A DNA stretch of 64,000 nucleotides from Rhodoplanes tepidamans (GCF_030813915.1 NZ_JAUSUJ010000009.1:124001-188000), one strand, 5' to 3'. Numbered from the stretch's first letter, positions 42,325 to 52,164 are shown. Notes: generated by a model from the letters alone, not told the origin. Program-made: numbers and translations.

Positions 42325-44568
42325 TCACCAGAACAGGGCGACGCCGCCGCGGGCGCCGACCACGCCGGTCTCGAATCCGAGCCCGACGGACCCGCTCGCC
42401 TGGACCTGATAGGTCCGGGTGTCGTGCAGGACGCCGGTGATGCCGAAGCCCGCGGCGCCGCGGCCGTCATAGGCCGCGACATTGCCGAATACGCCCACCC
42501 GGCGGCCGTTCGGCACGGCGGGGACGCCGCCCGCCGCCATGGCGACCGCGACCCCGTCCTTCAGGCGGCTGGTGTCCTCCTGCAGGCCCGCCACCTGTGT
42601 CTGCAGACTCGTGATGCTCGATCCGAACCCGGCCGCGACGCTCTGGAGCTGGCCGACATTGACGGCATCGGTCGTGTTGACGCCGGCCGCCACGTTGGTG
42701 ACCCGCCGCTCGCTGCCGCTGGCGCCGACCGACACGGTGTTGCTCTCGCTCGCGACCGAGCCGGCCCCGATCGCGACGCTGTTCGCCGCCGTGACGGTGG
42801 CGCCGTTGCCGACGGCGACGCCGTTCGCCACCGTGGCCGACGCATTCGGTCCGACCGCGGTGCTGTTCGACCCGGTCGCGACCGCATAGTCGCCAAATGC
42901 GGCGCCGCCGTTGCCGGCGGAGGCGGCGGCGCCGACCGCGACCGAGCCGGTGGCGACCGCGCCGGTGCCGATCGCGATGGCGTTGACCCCGGTGGCCTGC
43001 GCGCCGGTGCCTTGCGCCATCGCGTTGGCCGCGGTCGCCTGGGCCCCGGACCCGACCGCCACCGCTCCGTCGGCGCTCGCCAGCGCGGTGGTGCCTTGCG
43101 CGATGGCGTTCGTCGCGGTCGCCTGGCTGCCGTTGCCGATCGCCACGGCGTTGGTTCCGGTCGCGTAGGCGGCAGCGCCGGCACCCGTTGCGGCATTGCC
43201 GCCGATCGCGATGGCGTTCGCTCCCTGCGCCTGCGCATTGGCGCCGATCGCGGTGGCATAGGTGCGGCCGCTGGCGGTCGTGCCAGCGAGCGCGCCGGCG
43301 CCGAGCGCCAGCGTGCCTTCGTTGCCGAACGTGCCGCCGGCATTTGCCAACGCCCCGAAGGCGGCGGAGATCCGGCCCGACGCGGTTCCCCCGGCGCCGA
43401 TCGCGGCGGCGGAGTCGCCGGTCACGCTCAGGCCGTTGCCGATCGCGATCGCATTGGGGGCGTCGACATAGTTGTCCGAGCCGATCACCGAGGCGCCGGC
43501 CGCGGTGGTCGTCACGGCGACCGTGTTGTTCGAGCCGATCACCTGGATCTTGCCGACGCCGCCCATGCCGGAGACGTTGACGTTGTTGTTGCCGCCGTAG
43601 ACGAAGCTCGCATTGGCGTTGACCGTGTTGAGATTGCCGATGGCGAAGCTGCCGGTGCCGGCGACCCGAAGCCCGACGCCGATCGCCCCGCTTTCGGTTC
43701 CGGTCACGGTGTTGAAGCTGCCCAGCGCGATGCTGCCCCTGCTGTTGGCGTCGACCTTGCTGCCGTTGCCGATCGCGATCGCGTTGTTCGAGGTCGCGTC
43801 GACGAAGGCCGCGCTGCCTGCACCGCTGCCGGCGCCGATCGCGATCGAGCTCGTCGCGTTGGCCTGCGCGCCGGCCCCCAGCGCCGTGGCGGACGCGGCG
43901 TTGGCGAGGGCCGACCAACCGACCGCCGTCGCGTTGGCCTGGCCCGCGGCGCCGGTGCCGGCCTGCGCGCCCATGCCGATCGCCGTCGTGTTGTCGTTGG
44001 TGAAGTCATTGTTGCCCGAGAGGTCGTAGCCGGCGAACGAGTTGTATCCGAACGCGCTGCTGTTGTTCCCGGCGGCGTGGCCATCCTTGCCGACCACGGT
44101 GCTGCCGAATCCCGACGCGTTCGCCCCGAAGCCCACCGCTGTCGAGGCGAAATTTGAGGCGCTCGAGCCGGCGCCGGCCGCGGTGCTCTCACCCTGCGAG
44201 GCGGTGCTGCCGACGCCGAGCGCCGTGGCGCCACCGCCCGACGCCGTGCTCGCTTGGCCGATCGCCGTGGTGTTGACGTTGGTCGCGCTCGCGCCCGCGC
44301 CGACCGCGGTCGTGGTGTTCCCGGTGGCGCTCGCACCGATGCCGTAAGCCGTGCTGCTGGTACCGGTGGCGACCGAGCCGGTGCCGCAGGCGAGTTGGGC
44401 CGAGCCCGCGTTCTGCAGGCAGTCCGCCGTCGTGCCGGTGCCGCCGACCGTCTGGGCGAAGGAGACCGTCGATACGGCGAACTCACCGGCGAGGGCGCAG
44501 CTCAGCGCGAGGGCCGTCTCGACCACCCGGCCGCCCGCCCGCCGCATCCGTGCCCGTGCCGTCATCAT
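42325..44568 (-). CDS. trimeric autotransporter adhesin (YadA-like), TAA4
   Basis: 747 residues. The signal peptide ends STVSFAQ, followed by TVGGTGTTADCLQ, the class II start shared with TAA2. It has a long head of YadA repeats (SAIAIGAGS-type, e.g. ASATALGAGAQANATSSIAIG) and an internal region GGNNNVNVSGMGGVGKIQVIG that departs from the repeats. A single neck DAVNVGQL lies at ~638, then coiled coil and a membrane anchor ending GARGGVALFW. Unlike TAA1-3 it lacks the duplicated stalk block with MAQILG. The class II element lies 77 bases upstream. Confidence 0.92.
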   Translation of the reverse strand: MMTARARMRRAGGRVVETALALSCALAGEFAVSTVSFAQTVGGTGTTADCLQNAGSAQLACGTGSVATGTSSTAYGIGASATGNTTTAVGAGASATNVNTTAIGQASTASGGGATALGVGSTASQGESTAAGAGSSASNFASTAVGFGANASGFGSTVVGKDGHAAGNNSSAFGYNSFAGYDLSGNNDFTNDNTTAIGMGAQAGTGAAGQANATAVGWSALANAASATALGAGAQANATSSIAIGAGSGAGSAAFVDATSNNAIAIGNGSKVDANSRGSIALGSFNTVTGTESGAIGVGLRVAGTGSFAIGNLNTVNANASFVYGGNNNVNVSGMGGVGKIQVIGSNNTVAVTTTAAGASVIGSDNYVDAPNAIAIGNGLSVTGDSAAAIGAGGTASGRISAAFGALANAGGTFGNEGTLALGAGALAGTTASGRTYATAIGANAQAQGANAIAIGGNAATGAGAAAYATGTNAVAIGNGSQATATNAIAQGTTALASADGAVAVGSGAQATAANAMAQGTGAQATGVNAIAIGTGAVATGSVAVGAAASAGNGGAAFGDYAVATGSNSTAVGPNASATVANGVAVGNGATVTAANSVAIGAGSVASESNTVSVGASGSERRVTNVAAGVNTTDAVNVGQLQSVAAGFGSSITSLQTQVAGLQEDTSRLKDGVAVAMAAGGVPAVPNGRRVGVFGNVAAYDGRGAAGFGITGVLHDTRTYQVQASGSVGLGFETGVVGARGGVALFW

Positions 44569-44645
44569 CGCCCCCGCCGTTGCTCACGCTCGGACCGAGT
44601 CCGGAACGCGCTAGGCCGGGGCTATAGTAGCGAAGTCGGATGCTG

Positions 44646-44676
44646 GCGTGTGTTGCGGCGGGGAGACAACCGCCTG
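44646..44676 (-). promoter_or_regulatory. class II adhesin upstream element, copy 2
   Basis: 31 bases beginning GCGTGTGTTGCGGCG, three mismatches from the TAA2 copy at 31580, at matching distance from the TAA4 start codon. Confidence 0.6.
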
Positions 44677-44742
44677 GAAATCGCGATTGAGCGGTCGCGA
44701 GCCTCCATCGTTAGTGGTAAAATGATCCACTGAGGCGGCTGA

Positions 44743-44788
44743 TCAGAACTCGCCGCCCAGCCCGAAATAGCCGGTATGCCCGGTGCCG
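44743..44788 (-). pseudogene. adhesin C-terminal remnant
   Basis: Read on the minus strand, the last codons spell GTGHTGYFGLGGEF and stop, nearly the same as the TAA3 ending (DHTGYVGLGGEF). Nothing adhesin-like remains upstream. This is the tail of a deleted fifth adhesin gene, lying between TAA4 and thrS. Confidence 0.75.
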
Positions 44789-44809
44789 CTGCCTTAGCGG
44801 GCATACCGG
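44771..44809. repeat. 12-bp perfect inverted repeat
   Basis: CCGGTATGCCCG and CGGGCATACCGG separated by 15 bases; one arm lies in the adhesin remnant. It could fold as a strong hairpin downstream of thrS (minus strand), but has no T tract. It may instead mark the deletion junction. Confidence 0.75.
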
Positions 44810-44926
44810 CGGGCGCGGCACCGTTTGATGAAGGCCGTCTGCTGCCGCCGAGCGGGTGCTCGCCGCGACCGAACCGCGCGGGTGGAGCCGGCGATGCAAT
44901 CGCCGGCCCGCTCGCCGGTGCCCGGA

Positions 44927-46915
44927 TCACTCCGCCGCGACGACCGGCGTCTCGGCTTTCAGCCGCTTGAGATCGGGCGGTACCGCCTCGTCGACGAGTG
45001 CGGCGAGCGCCTGGTCGAGCGGCACCACGGTCGACTTGTCGGAGCCGAGCCGGCGGATCGACACGGTGCGCTCCGCCGCCTCCTTCTTGCCGACCACCAG
45101 CAGCACCGGGACCTTGGCGAGCGAGTGCTCGCGGACCTTGTAGTTGATCTTCTCGTTGCGCAGGTCGATGCCGACCCGCAGGCCCAGGCGGCGCGCCGCC
45201 GCGACCGCCTCCCTGGCGTAGTCGTCGCCGTCCGAGGTGATGGTCGCCACCACGGCCTGCACGGGCGCGAGCCACAGCGGGAAGTGGCCGGCGTGGTGCT
45301 CGATCAGGATGCCGAGGAAGCGCTCCATCGAGCCGCAGATCGCCCGGTGCACCATCACGGGGGTCTTCTTCTGCCCGTCGGCGTCGATGTAGAAGGCGCC
45401 GAACCGCTCCGGCAGGTTGAAGTCCACCTGGGTGGTGCCGCACTGCCAGTCGCGGCCGATGGCGTCGCGCAGCACGTACTCGAACTTGGGCCCGTAGAAC
45501 GCGCCTTCGCCGGGATTGACCGCGGTCTTGATCTTGCCGCCCGACTGCGCGGCGATCTGCTCCAGCACGCGGCCCATCACCTCTTCGGCGTGATCCCACG
45601 AGGCGTCGGAGCCGACCCGCTTCTCCGGCCGGGTCGAGAGCTTGACGGTGAGGTCGCCCGAGAAGCCGAAGTCCTCGTAGGTGCTGAGGATCAGGTCGTT
45701 GATCTTCAGGCACTCCTCGGCGAGCTGGTCCTCGTTGCAGAAGATGTGCGCGTCATCCTGGGTGAAGCCGCGCACCCGCATCAGGCCGTGCATGGCGCCG
45801 GACGGCTCGTAGCGGTGCACCAGGCCGAACTCGGCGAGGCGGATCGGCAGGTCGCGATAGCTCTTCAGCCCGTGCTTGAAGATCAGCACGTGGCCCGGGC
45901 AGTTCATCGGCTTGATGGCGAACCAGCGCTTGTCCTCGGCCTCGTCGCCCGCCGACTGTGCCGCGAACATGTTCTCCCGGTACCACTCCCAGTGGCCGGA
46001 GGTCTCCCACAGGACCTTGTCGAGCATCTGCGGCGCGTTGACCTCGTCGTAGTCGCCGGCGAGGCGGCGGCGCATGTAGGCGACGACCGACTGGAACATC
46101 GACCAGCCCTTGGCGTGCCAGAACACGACGCCCGGGCCTTCCTCCTGGAAGTGGAAGAGATCGAGCTCGCGGCCGAGCTTGCGGTGGTCGCGCTTCTCCG
46201 CCTCCTCGATCTGCTTGAGATAGGCGTCGAGGTCCTCCTGCCTGGCCCAGGCGGTGCCGTAGATGCGGGTCAGCATCGGGTTGTTGGAGTCGCCGCGCCA
46301 GTAGGCGCCCGCGACCTTCATCAGCTTGAACGCGGTGCCGATCTTGCCGGTGGAGGTCATGTGCGGGCCGCGGCACAGGTCGAACCAGTCGCCCTGCTTG
46401 TAGATCTTGATGGTCTGATCCTCGGGGATCGCGTCGACCAGCTCGACCTTGAAGTTCTCCCCCTTGTCCCGGAAGACCTGCTTGGCCTCGTCGCGCGACC
46501 ACACCTCCTTGGTGAACGGCCGGTCGCGCGCGATGATCTCCTTCATCTTCTTCTCGATCGCGGCGAAGTCGTCCGGGGTGAACGGCTCGTTGCGGAAGAA
46601 GTCGTAGTAGAAGCCGTTCTGGATCACCGGGCCGATGGTCACCTGGGTCCCGGGCCACAGGCTCTGCACGGCCTCGGCCATCACGTGGGCGGCGTCGTGG
46701 CGGATCAGCTCGAGGGCGCGCGGGTCGTCGCGCGACACGAACTCGATTTTCGCATCGTGCTCGATCGGGTCGGCGAGGTCGGCGAGCACGCCGTCGAGCG
46801 CCATCGCGACGGTGCGCTTGGCGAGCGAGGGCGAGATGCCTTTGGCGATGTCGAGGCCGGTGATGCCGGTGGGGTACTCCCGACGCGCGCCGTCGGGGAA
46901 GGTCAGGGCGACCAT
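44927..46915 (-). CDS. thrS: threonyl-tRNA synthetase
   Basis: 662 residues, full length: TGS domain (residues 1-60), editing domain with the H-x3-H site ([13 protein letters not shown], about 73-77), class II catalytic core and anticodon-binding domain. Catalytic zinc ligands are recognisable in [13 protein letters not shown] and later His residues ([14 protein letters not shown]). It charges tRNA-Thr and is essential. It is an ordinary housekeeping gene between the adhesin cluster and the TAXI array. Confidence 0.98.
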   Translation of the reverse strand: MVALTFPDGARREYPTGITGLDIAKGISPSLAKRTVAMALDGVLADLADPIEHDAKIEFVSRDDPRALELIRHDAAHVMAEAVQSLWPGTQVTIGPVIQNGFYYDFFRNEPFTPDDFAAIEKKMKEIIARDRPFTKEVWSRDEAKQVFRDKGENFKVELVDAIPEDQTIKIYKQGDWFDLCRGPHMTSTGKIGTAFKLMKVAGAYWRGDSNNPMLTRIYGTAWARQEDLDAYLKQIEEAEKRDHRKLGRELDLFHFQEEGPGVVFWHAKGWSMFQSVVAYMRRRLAGDYDEVNAPQMLDKVLWETSGHWEWYRENMFAAQSAGDEAEDKRWFAIKPMNCPGHVLIFKHGLKSYRDLPIRLAEFGLVHRYEPSGAMHGLMRVRGFTQDDAHIFCNEDQLAEECLKINDLILSTYEDFGFSGDLTVKLSTRPEKRVGSDASWDHAEEVMGRVLEQIAAQSGGKIKTAVNPGEGAFYGPKFEYVLRDAIGRDWQCGTTQVDFNLPERFGAFYIDADGQKKTPVMVHRAICGSMERFLGILIEHHAGHFPLWLAPVQAVVATITSDGDDYAREAVAAARRLGLRVGIDLRNEKINYKVREHSLAKVPVLLVVGKKEAAERTVSIRRLGSDKSTVVPLDQALAALVDEAVPPDLKRLKAETPVVAAE

Positions 46916-47585
46916 GCAAGACTCCTGTTGCTCACTCGCTGCCTACGAACGCAGGTAAGCGGATTTCTTCGATGCCAGCGGCATATAGCAGGGCAGGGCC
47001 GAAGCGCAAGGCGGGCCTGCCGCGGCCCGGCGGCATGGCTGCGGCGGCCGTCCGCCCGCCCGCGGGGGCGCCGTCCGCGGTGGCCGGGGTTCGACTTTCG
47101 TATAGCCTATCGAGCCGCCGGACGGCCGACTCCCGTCGGCTATATCGAGTATCTTGCGTGTATCATGAAAGTGGATGGAACCGCGGGATGTCCTCGAATC
47201 CGAGGTCCGTCGTGTGATGTCGTGCGATCGCGGTGAGTTCGGTATAAGTGTAGGAAATGTCATATATAAATTATCAGGGGTCGGGCCCGAGTCTTTGTTC
47301 AAAAGTCCCAACAAAAGATAAAACATAAAGATCGTGCCGGCCTTTTCCATGGCGAGGGGCGAGCCGGGGCCGGCGCCGCTGTCGATTCGTTAGCCTTGAT
47401 GGCAAAGTTGCCAAATCCGCGTGTAAAGGTATATTCGACAACCGATGGATTAGCGCGCAGATTATAGCCCACGAAGCGCCGCCAGGGCGACGACCGACGG
47501 CGTGTGCCGTCGAGAAACGACAAGCGCCAGAGCTGGATTGCGGGCCGCTGTTTGTGTGTCGGGCTCGCGGCACGGGAACGATTTC
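46916..47585. other. thrS-TAXI1 divergent intergenic region
   Basis: 670 bases, unusually AT-rich at 47240-47480. It must hold the thrS promoter and that of the first cassette. CAAAGTTGCCAAAT at 47403-47416, preceded by ATTCGTTAG at 47385, recurs upstream of the second cassette (50354) and, weaker, the third (54034). No gene is convincing; the minus-strand frame at 46943-47350 has no recognisable features. Confidence 0.5.
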
Positions 47586-48836
47586 ATGACTCGACGGGAT
47601 TTCTTGCCTCGGACGGCTCGACGGCTTCGCGGCGGGCGTCACTGGACCGGCCTGCGGCGCATGGCCGTGGCCGCGGCGGCGATCGTCGCGGCGGCCGCAT
47701 GCGTCACGGCGCTCGGCACCGCGCCGTCGGCCGCGCAGTCGCGGCCGGGCTACGACACGGGCCGCCCCGAGCAGCCGACCCACGCGACGCGGCGTGGGCC
47801 CTCCGAGGCGGCGCTCGGCTCGATCGGCGACCGGGTGAACGCCAACACGGTCACCATCGTCTCCGGCAACATCAACGGCACCTACCTGACCATCGCCTAC
47901 GATCTCTCCGCCGTGCTGGACGACGGCGACTCCTTCCGGGTGCTGCCGGTGATCGGCAAGGGCGGCGGACAGAACATCCGCGACGTGCGCTTCCTGCGGG
48001 GCGTCGACCTCGGCATCACCCAGTCGAACCTGCTGCGCTACTTCCAGCGCACCAACGAGGTCGGCCGCATCGACGACAAGCTCGCCTACGTCGCCCGGTT
48101 GTTCAACGAGGAGATGCATCTCGTGGTGCGGGCGGACTCGGGCGTCCACACGATCGCCGATCTGGCCGGCCAGAAGGTGAACTTCAGCGACGCCGGCAGC
48201 GGCACCCAGCTCACCACCCGCGACGTGTTCACCCGGCTCGAAATCGCCCCGGTCGAGGTCAACATGGGCCAGGCGGACGCGTTCGAGAAGCTGCAGTCGG
48301 GCGAGATCGCCGCCACCGTGCTGATCGCCGGCAAGCCGGCGGCGGCGATGCGCAAGCTCGGCGCCACCTTCCGGATGCTGCCGATCGCCTTCGCCAGGCC
48401 GCTGCAGGGCGACTACCTGCCGGCGCGTCTGACCAGCGAGGACTACCCGGGCGTGATCCCGCCCGGCGAGGCGGTCGACACGATTGCGGTCGGGACCGTG
48501 CTGTTCGCCTACAACTGGCCCCGCAACACCGACCGCTACCGCCGCATCGCCGCCTTCGTCGACCGGTTCTTCCCGCGGCTCGCCGAGTTCCAGAAGCCGC
48601 CGCGCCATCCGAAATGGCGCGAGACCAATCTCAACGCGACGGTGCCGGGCTGGATCCGCTTTCCGGCCGCACAGGAGTGGCTGGAGCGCAACGTCGCCGC
48701 CGACACCACCCGCGAGCAGTTCGAGCGCTTCCTCGCGGCGCGCGGCCCGGTGGCCGGCGACATCGACTCGCCGGCCGAGCGCGAGCGGCTGTTCCAGAAC
48801 TTCCTTCAGTGGAACCAGTCGCGCGAGCGCCGCTGA
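47586..48836 (+). CDS. TAXI family periplasmic binding protein, TAXI1
   Basis: 416 residues. Signal peptide to about residue 55 (ending APSAAQ) with an early TRRDFL that resembles a Tat motif. The TAXI fold follows: TVTIVSGNINGTYLTIAYDL (ligand-loop start), GGGQNIRDVRFLRGVDLGI, then VVRADSGVHTIADLAGQKV. TAXI proteins normally feed TRAP transporters, but no TRAP membrane subunit is near. The C-terminus ends in a shared tail, NFLQWNQSRERR. It is followed 54 bases later by a Sel1-repeat membrane protein, the same pairing as in the three downstream cassettes. Confidence 0.9.
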   Translation: MTRRDFLPRTARRLRGGRHWTGLRRMAVAAAAIVAAAACVTALGTAPSAAQSRPGYDTGRPEQPTHATRRGPSEAALGSIGDRVNANTVTIVSGNINGTYLTIAYDLSAVLDDGDSFRVLPVIGKGGGQNIRDVRFLRGVDLGITQSNLLRYFQRTNEVGRIDDKLAYVARLFNEEMHLVVRADSGVHTIADLAGQKVNFSDAGSGTQLTTRDVFTRLEIAPVEVNMGQADAFEKLQSGEIAATVLIAGKPAAAMRKLGATFRMLPIAFARPLQGDYLPARLTSEDYPGVIPPGEAVDTIAVGTVLFAYNWPRNTDRYRRIAAFVDRFFPRLAEFQKPPRHPKWRETNLNATVPGWIRFPAAQEWLERNVAADTTREQFERFLAARGPVAGDIDSPAERERLFQNFLQWNQSRERR

Positions 48837-48890
48837 CATGAGCGCCCGCGCGACCCGATCGCCCTGCACGAGGAACGGGGAGGAGTACCG

Positions 48891-49973
48891 ATGAGTACCC
48901 CGATCGACGACGATTTCGACCCGCGCATCCGCTACGCACCGCCCTGGGTGCGCGATCCCGACGCACAGGCGCCGTCCGGCCGGCTGCCGGAGAACGGCCC
49001 GGACGACCGGCGTCGCGATCCGCGTCTCGACGCCGAAGCCGGTCCGGTCCGCGCGCCCGATCCGGCGCCGGCCGTGCTGTCGTTCACCGCGGCCCCGAGC
49101 ATGGCACCCACCGCCATCGAGCGCGACGCGCCGGTGCGGCGGGGCGCTTCGGGGCGCGCCGGCGACGGCGCATCGCGCGAGCGGCCGGCGCGGTCGACGC
49201 GCGACCCGCAGCGGAGCGTGCCGGAGCCGCCCCGGACCGGAAGCCGGGTCTCGGCCCGGGGGGCGACCCGGGCCGCGACGCCGTCGGCGTCACGGCGGAT
49301 GCGCCCGGTGCTGATGAGCGTCGCCGCCGCCGCCGTCACGGCAGCGGCGGTGTCGGCGCTGCTGACCGGTCCGGCCGTCCCGCCGCCGGGTGCCGAGCGG
49401 GCCGCGGCGCCCGGTCAGCCCGTCGCCAAGACCGACCGCTCGCGGCTCGGCGATCCGCGCGACGGTGCCGATCCGGCCCGGCCGGACGAGCCCGTGCGGG
49501 CGGCCGAGCCGGCGCGGCCGGCCGAGCCGGTCCGCTCCGCCGCGCCGGAGCGCCGCCAGGGCGACGAGGCGGTCGTGCAGGCGGCGGTTGGATCGGTCGC
49601 GGCGGTCTTGCCGGCGCCGACCGCGCCGCCCGCACCGGTGGCCCCGGCGGTCGCCGTGCCGTCCCGGCCGGCAGCGCCGAGCCTCGTGCTGCCGCCGGGC
49701 GAGATGCTGGTGCTGATCAAGCGCGGCCAGGACGCCATCGAGGCCGGCGACATCGCCGGCGCCCGGCTGCTGCTGACCCGCGCCGCCGAGGCCGGGAACG
49801 CGCACGCGGCGCTGCTGCTCGGCACCACCTACGATCCGGCGGCGCTGCGCGAGCGCAAGGTGCTCGGCCTCGCCGGCGATCCGCAGCAGGCCCGGTTCTG
49901 GTACGAGCGTGCCGCCGACCTCGGCTCCACCGACGCCGGGCGAAGGCTGGACGATCTGGCGCGCGGCCGCTGA
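48891..49973 (+). CDS. membrane-anchored Sel1-repeat protein, cassette 1
   Basis: 360 residues. Starts MSTPIDDDFDPRIRYAPPW, the N-terminal box shared by all four paralogues. It is followed by a charged, disordered cytosolic stretch, one membrane segment (about 137-160, VLMSVAAAAVTAAAVSALL), a Pro/Ala/Arg-rich linker and a C-terminal Sel1-type repeat region (MLVLIKRGQDAIEAGDIAGARLLLTRAAEAG ... ARFWYERAADLGSTDAG). Unlike its paralogues it lacks the GDVAIREL box and the beta domain before the Sel1 part. GGGGAGGAG precedes the ATG. The periplasmic Sel1 part could contact the TAXI protein; this is inference. Confidence 0.82.
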   Translation: MSTPIDDDFDPRIRYAPPWVRDPDAQAPSGRLPENGPDDRRRDPRLDAEAGPVRAPDPAPAVLSFTAAPSMAPTAIERDAPVRRGASGRAGDGASRERPARSTRDPQRSVPEPPRTGSRVSARGATRAATPSASRRMRPVLMSVAAAAVTAAAVSALLTGPAVPPPGAERAAAPGQPVAKTDRSRLGDPRDGADPARPDEPVRAAEPARPAEPVRSAAPERRQGDEAVVQAAVGSVAAVLPAPTAPPAPVAPAVAVPSRPAAPSLVLPPGEMLVLIKRGQDAIEAGDIAGARLLLTRAAEAGNAHAALLLGTTYDPAALRERKVLGLAGDPQQARFWYERAADLGSTDAGRRLDDLARGR

Positions 49974-50862
49974 GCGCCGCGTCGCCGCGGCGTCGTCGCC
50001 GCGGTGGCGGCCGTGGACGTGACCGACCGGCCGTGAGTCCGGTCGGTCGTCGCGCTGCGGGGCGCGGGTCGCGCCGCGGCTCACGTCAGATCGCGGTCCT
50101 CGCCCCATCGCGAAGACTACGGACCGCGGCTCGTGCGCGCGCCGCCTCGGGCGGTTCGGCATGGCCGGTCGACGGGCCGGCGACGGTGCCGGTGAATCGC
50201 GGTCAACCGCGCGGCAGCAAATAACAATCGGCGCAAGTCGAAATCGAAAAGAGCGGCCGTGTTTGCTCGGTCGCGACAAGCATTCGAGGCCTCGTGATCC
50301 GCAACATGCAGGGAGGCGAGGCACTTCGGGTTAAGAATTCGTTAGTGCGATCACAAAGTGGCCAAATTGCAGAGTCACGGTTTTGCTCGGGGACAGGGGG
50401 AGCTCGACCGGACAGCACGGTTCAAACATCACAATCGAAATCCTCGACCGGATCCGCCGGACGCATCGTCGATCGACGTCGTGATCGACATCGTCGGCCG
50501 GGATCGCGATCGAGACGGTCGCTCCGGCGACGTCCTGCCCATGGCGTGGTCGACGTCTCGACCGTCGTCGTGCCGGCGTGACGGTGTCGCGGCGAGCCGC
50601 ATGCGTCGTCGGCCGCGAGGCCGCGGCGCGCACGGAACGGCGCGCGCTCCGGCGCGCGGCGCGGATGCCTGCGAGTCGCGTGTGCGAGTCTTGTGTCAGT
50701 CGGCGCGAGTGAGTGCGTGTGAGAGTGCGTCAGTGCGTGAGTACGTGAGCACGAGTGCGTGAGTGTGAGTGCGTGAGTGCGTGAGTTTGTGAGTTCGTGA
50801 GTTCGTGAGCGTGAGTGTGTGAGCGTGGAGAAGTTCGGCATCCGGAGCACGGGGAACGCTTC
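49974..50862. other. intergenic region between cassettes 1 and 2
   Basis: 889 bases with no supported gene. It includes the CAAAGTGGCCAAAT motif (50354-50367) preceded by ATTCGTTAG (50337-50345), and ends in a degenerate GTGAGTGC tract directly before the TAXI2 start. Long frames on the minus strand here extend through the downstream genes and are coding shadows. Confidence 0.5.
50704..50826. repeat. degenerate GTGAGTGC low-complexity tract
   Basis: About 120 bases built from GTGAGTGCGTGAGT-like units with small variations (GAGTTCGTGAGTTCGTGAG). It ends 36 bases before the TAXI2 ATG, so it lies in the untranslated leader or promoter. Length changes by slippage could alter expression. Confidence 0.8.
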
Positions 50863-52119
50863 ATGGATGAAGGCCTGCAGCGGGCGTGCTGGTGGCATGC
50901 CTGTTCTCGCGTCCTGACGGCAGCGGCGGCCGCTGCGGCCTTCTTCGCCATGATCGGTCTCGGGCTCGCAACCGTGCCCTCCGCCGCCGCGCAGGCGTCG
51001 CCGCCGCGCGCGGCGGCGGAGGTCTCCCAGGCGGTCGGAAGCGCCGGGCGGCCGCGTTCGGCGCCGCGCCGGTCGACCGGCGAGCCGGCGCTCGGGCCGC
51101 TCGCCGAGCAGGCCAATGCCGACACGCTGACGATCGTCGCCGACGGTGTGGAGACGACGGCGCTCGCCGCCGCCGCCGATGTCGCCGCGGTGATCGACGG
51201 CGGCGAGGGCCTGCGGGTTCTGCCGATCGCCGGCCGCGGCGGCGGCCAGGCGATCCGCGACGTGCGCCTGCTGAAGGGCGTCGATCTCGGCATCGCGCCG
51301 GCCACGGCGCTCGGCCTGCTGCAGCGGTCGAACGCGATCGGCCGGATCGACGACAAGATCAGCGTCGTCACCAAGCTGTTCAACGAAGAGATCCACGTCG
51401 TGGTGCGGACGGATTCGCCGGCCGGCACGGTCGCGGATCTGGCCGGCAAGCCGGTGGCGCTCGGCGAGACGGGCTCCGCCACCGCGCTGACGGCGGGCGA
51501 CGTCTTCGACAAGCTCGGCGTCGCGGTGGACGGCGTCAACCTGCCGGGCGCCGACGCGCTGGAGAAGCTGCGCGCCGGCGAGATCGCCGCCGCCGTGCTG
51601 GTGTCGGGCAAGCCGGCCGCCGCGATGGCGCGGCTTCCGGCCGGGACGTTCCGGCTGCTGCCGCTCGACTACGCCAAGCCGCTGCAGGCCGACTATCTCC
51701 CGGCGAGGCTGACGGCCGACGACTATCCGGGCCTCGTCGCGCCGGACGCCGCGGTCGCCACCGTGGCGGTCGGCACCGTGCTGTTCGCGCCGACCTGGCC
51801 GAAGGGATCGGAGCGCTACAAGCGCATCGAGCGCTTCGTCGGAGCCCTGTTCCCGAAGCTCGCCGAGCTGCAGAAGCGGCCGCGCCATCCCAAGTGGCTG
51901 GAGACGAGCCTCGCCGCGACGGTGCCGGGCTGGTCGCGCTTTCCGGCCGCCGAGGAGTGGCTGCGCCGGAACGCGCCGCCGACGCAGATCTCGCGCGAGC
52001 AGTTCGAGAGGTTCCTGGCGAGCCGCCGCGTCGCGGCGGACGACGCCGCGACGACGGTCGACCGCGAAAAGCTGTTTCAGGAGTTCTTGCGCTGGAACGA
52101 GACGCGTGAGCGCCGCTGA
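50863..52119 (+). CDS. TAXI family periplasmic binding protein, TAXI2 (divergent)
   Basis: 418 residues. Signal peptide ends VPSAAAQ (near residue 46). The TAXI core is kept (GRGGGQAIRDVRLLKGVDLGI, NEEIHVVVRTDSPAGTVADLAGKPV), but the first ligand loop, SGNINGTYLTIAYD in TAXI1, reads VADGVETTALAAAAD here, losing the usual glycines and aromatics. The pocket may therefore be altered or non-functional. The C-terminal tail FLRWNETRERR is conserved. The gene is 45 bases upstream of its Sel1 partner. Confidence 0.88.
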   Translation: MDEGLQRACWWHACSRVLTAAAAAAAFFAMIGLGLATVPSAAAQASPPRAAAEVSQAVGSAGRPRSAPRRSTGEPALGPLAEQANADTLTIVADGVETTALAAAADVAAVIDGGEGLRVLPIAGRGGGQAIRDVRLLKGVDLGIAPATALGLLQRSNAIGRIDDKISVVTKLFNEEIHVVVRTDSPAGTVADLAGKPVALGETGSATALTAGDVFDKLGVAVDGVNLPGADALEKLRAGEIAAAVLVSGKPAAAMARLPAGTFRLLPLDYAKPLQADYLPARLTADDYPGLVAPDAAVATVAVGTVLFAPTWPKGSERYKRIERFVGALFPKLAELQKRPRHPKWLETSLAATVPGWSRFPAAEEWLRRNAPPTQISREQFERFLASRRVAADDAATTVDREKLFQEFLRWNETRERR

Positions 52120-52164
52120 CCGCCGGCGTCCGGTGTTCCGCGCCCGTCGGGTGGAGGAGTTGTC

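Noticed and set aside
46943-47350. 135-codon minus-strand frame upstream of thrS
   Set aside because: No ribosome site, domain or homologue I recognise; it crosses the AT-rich promoter region.
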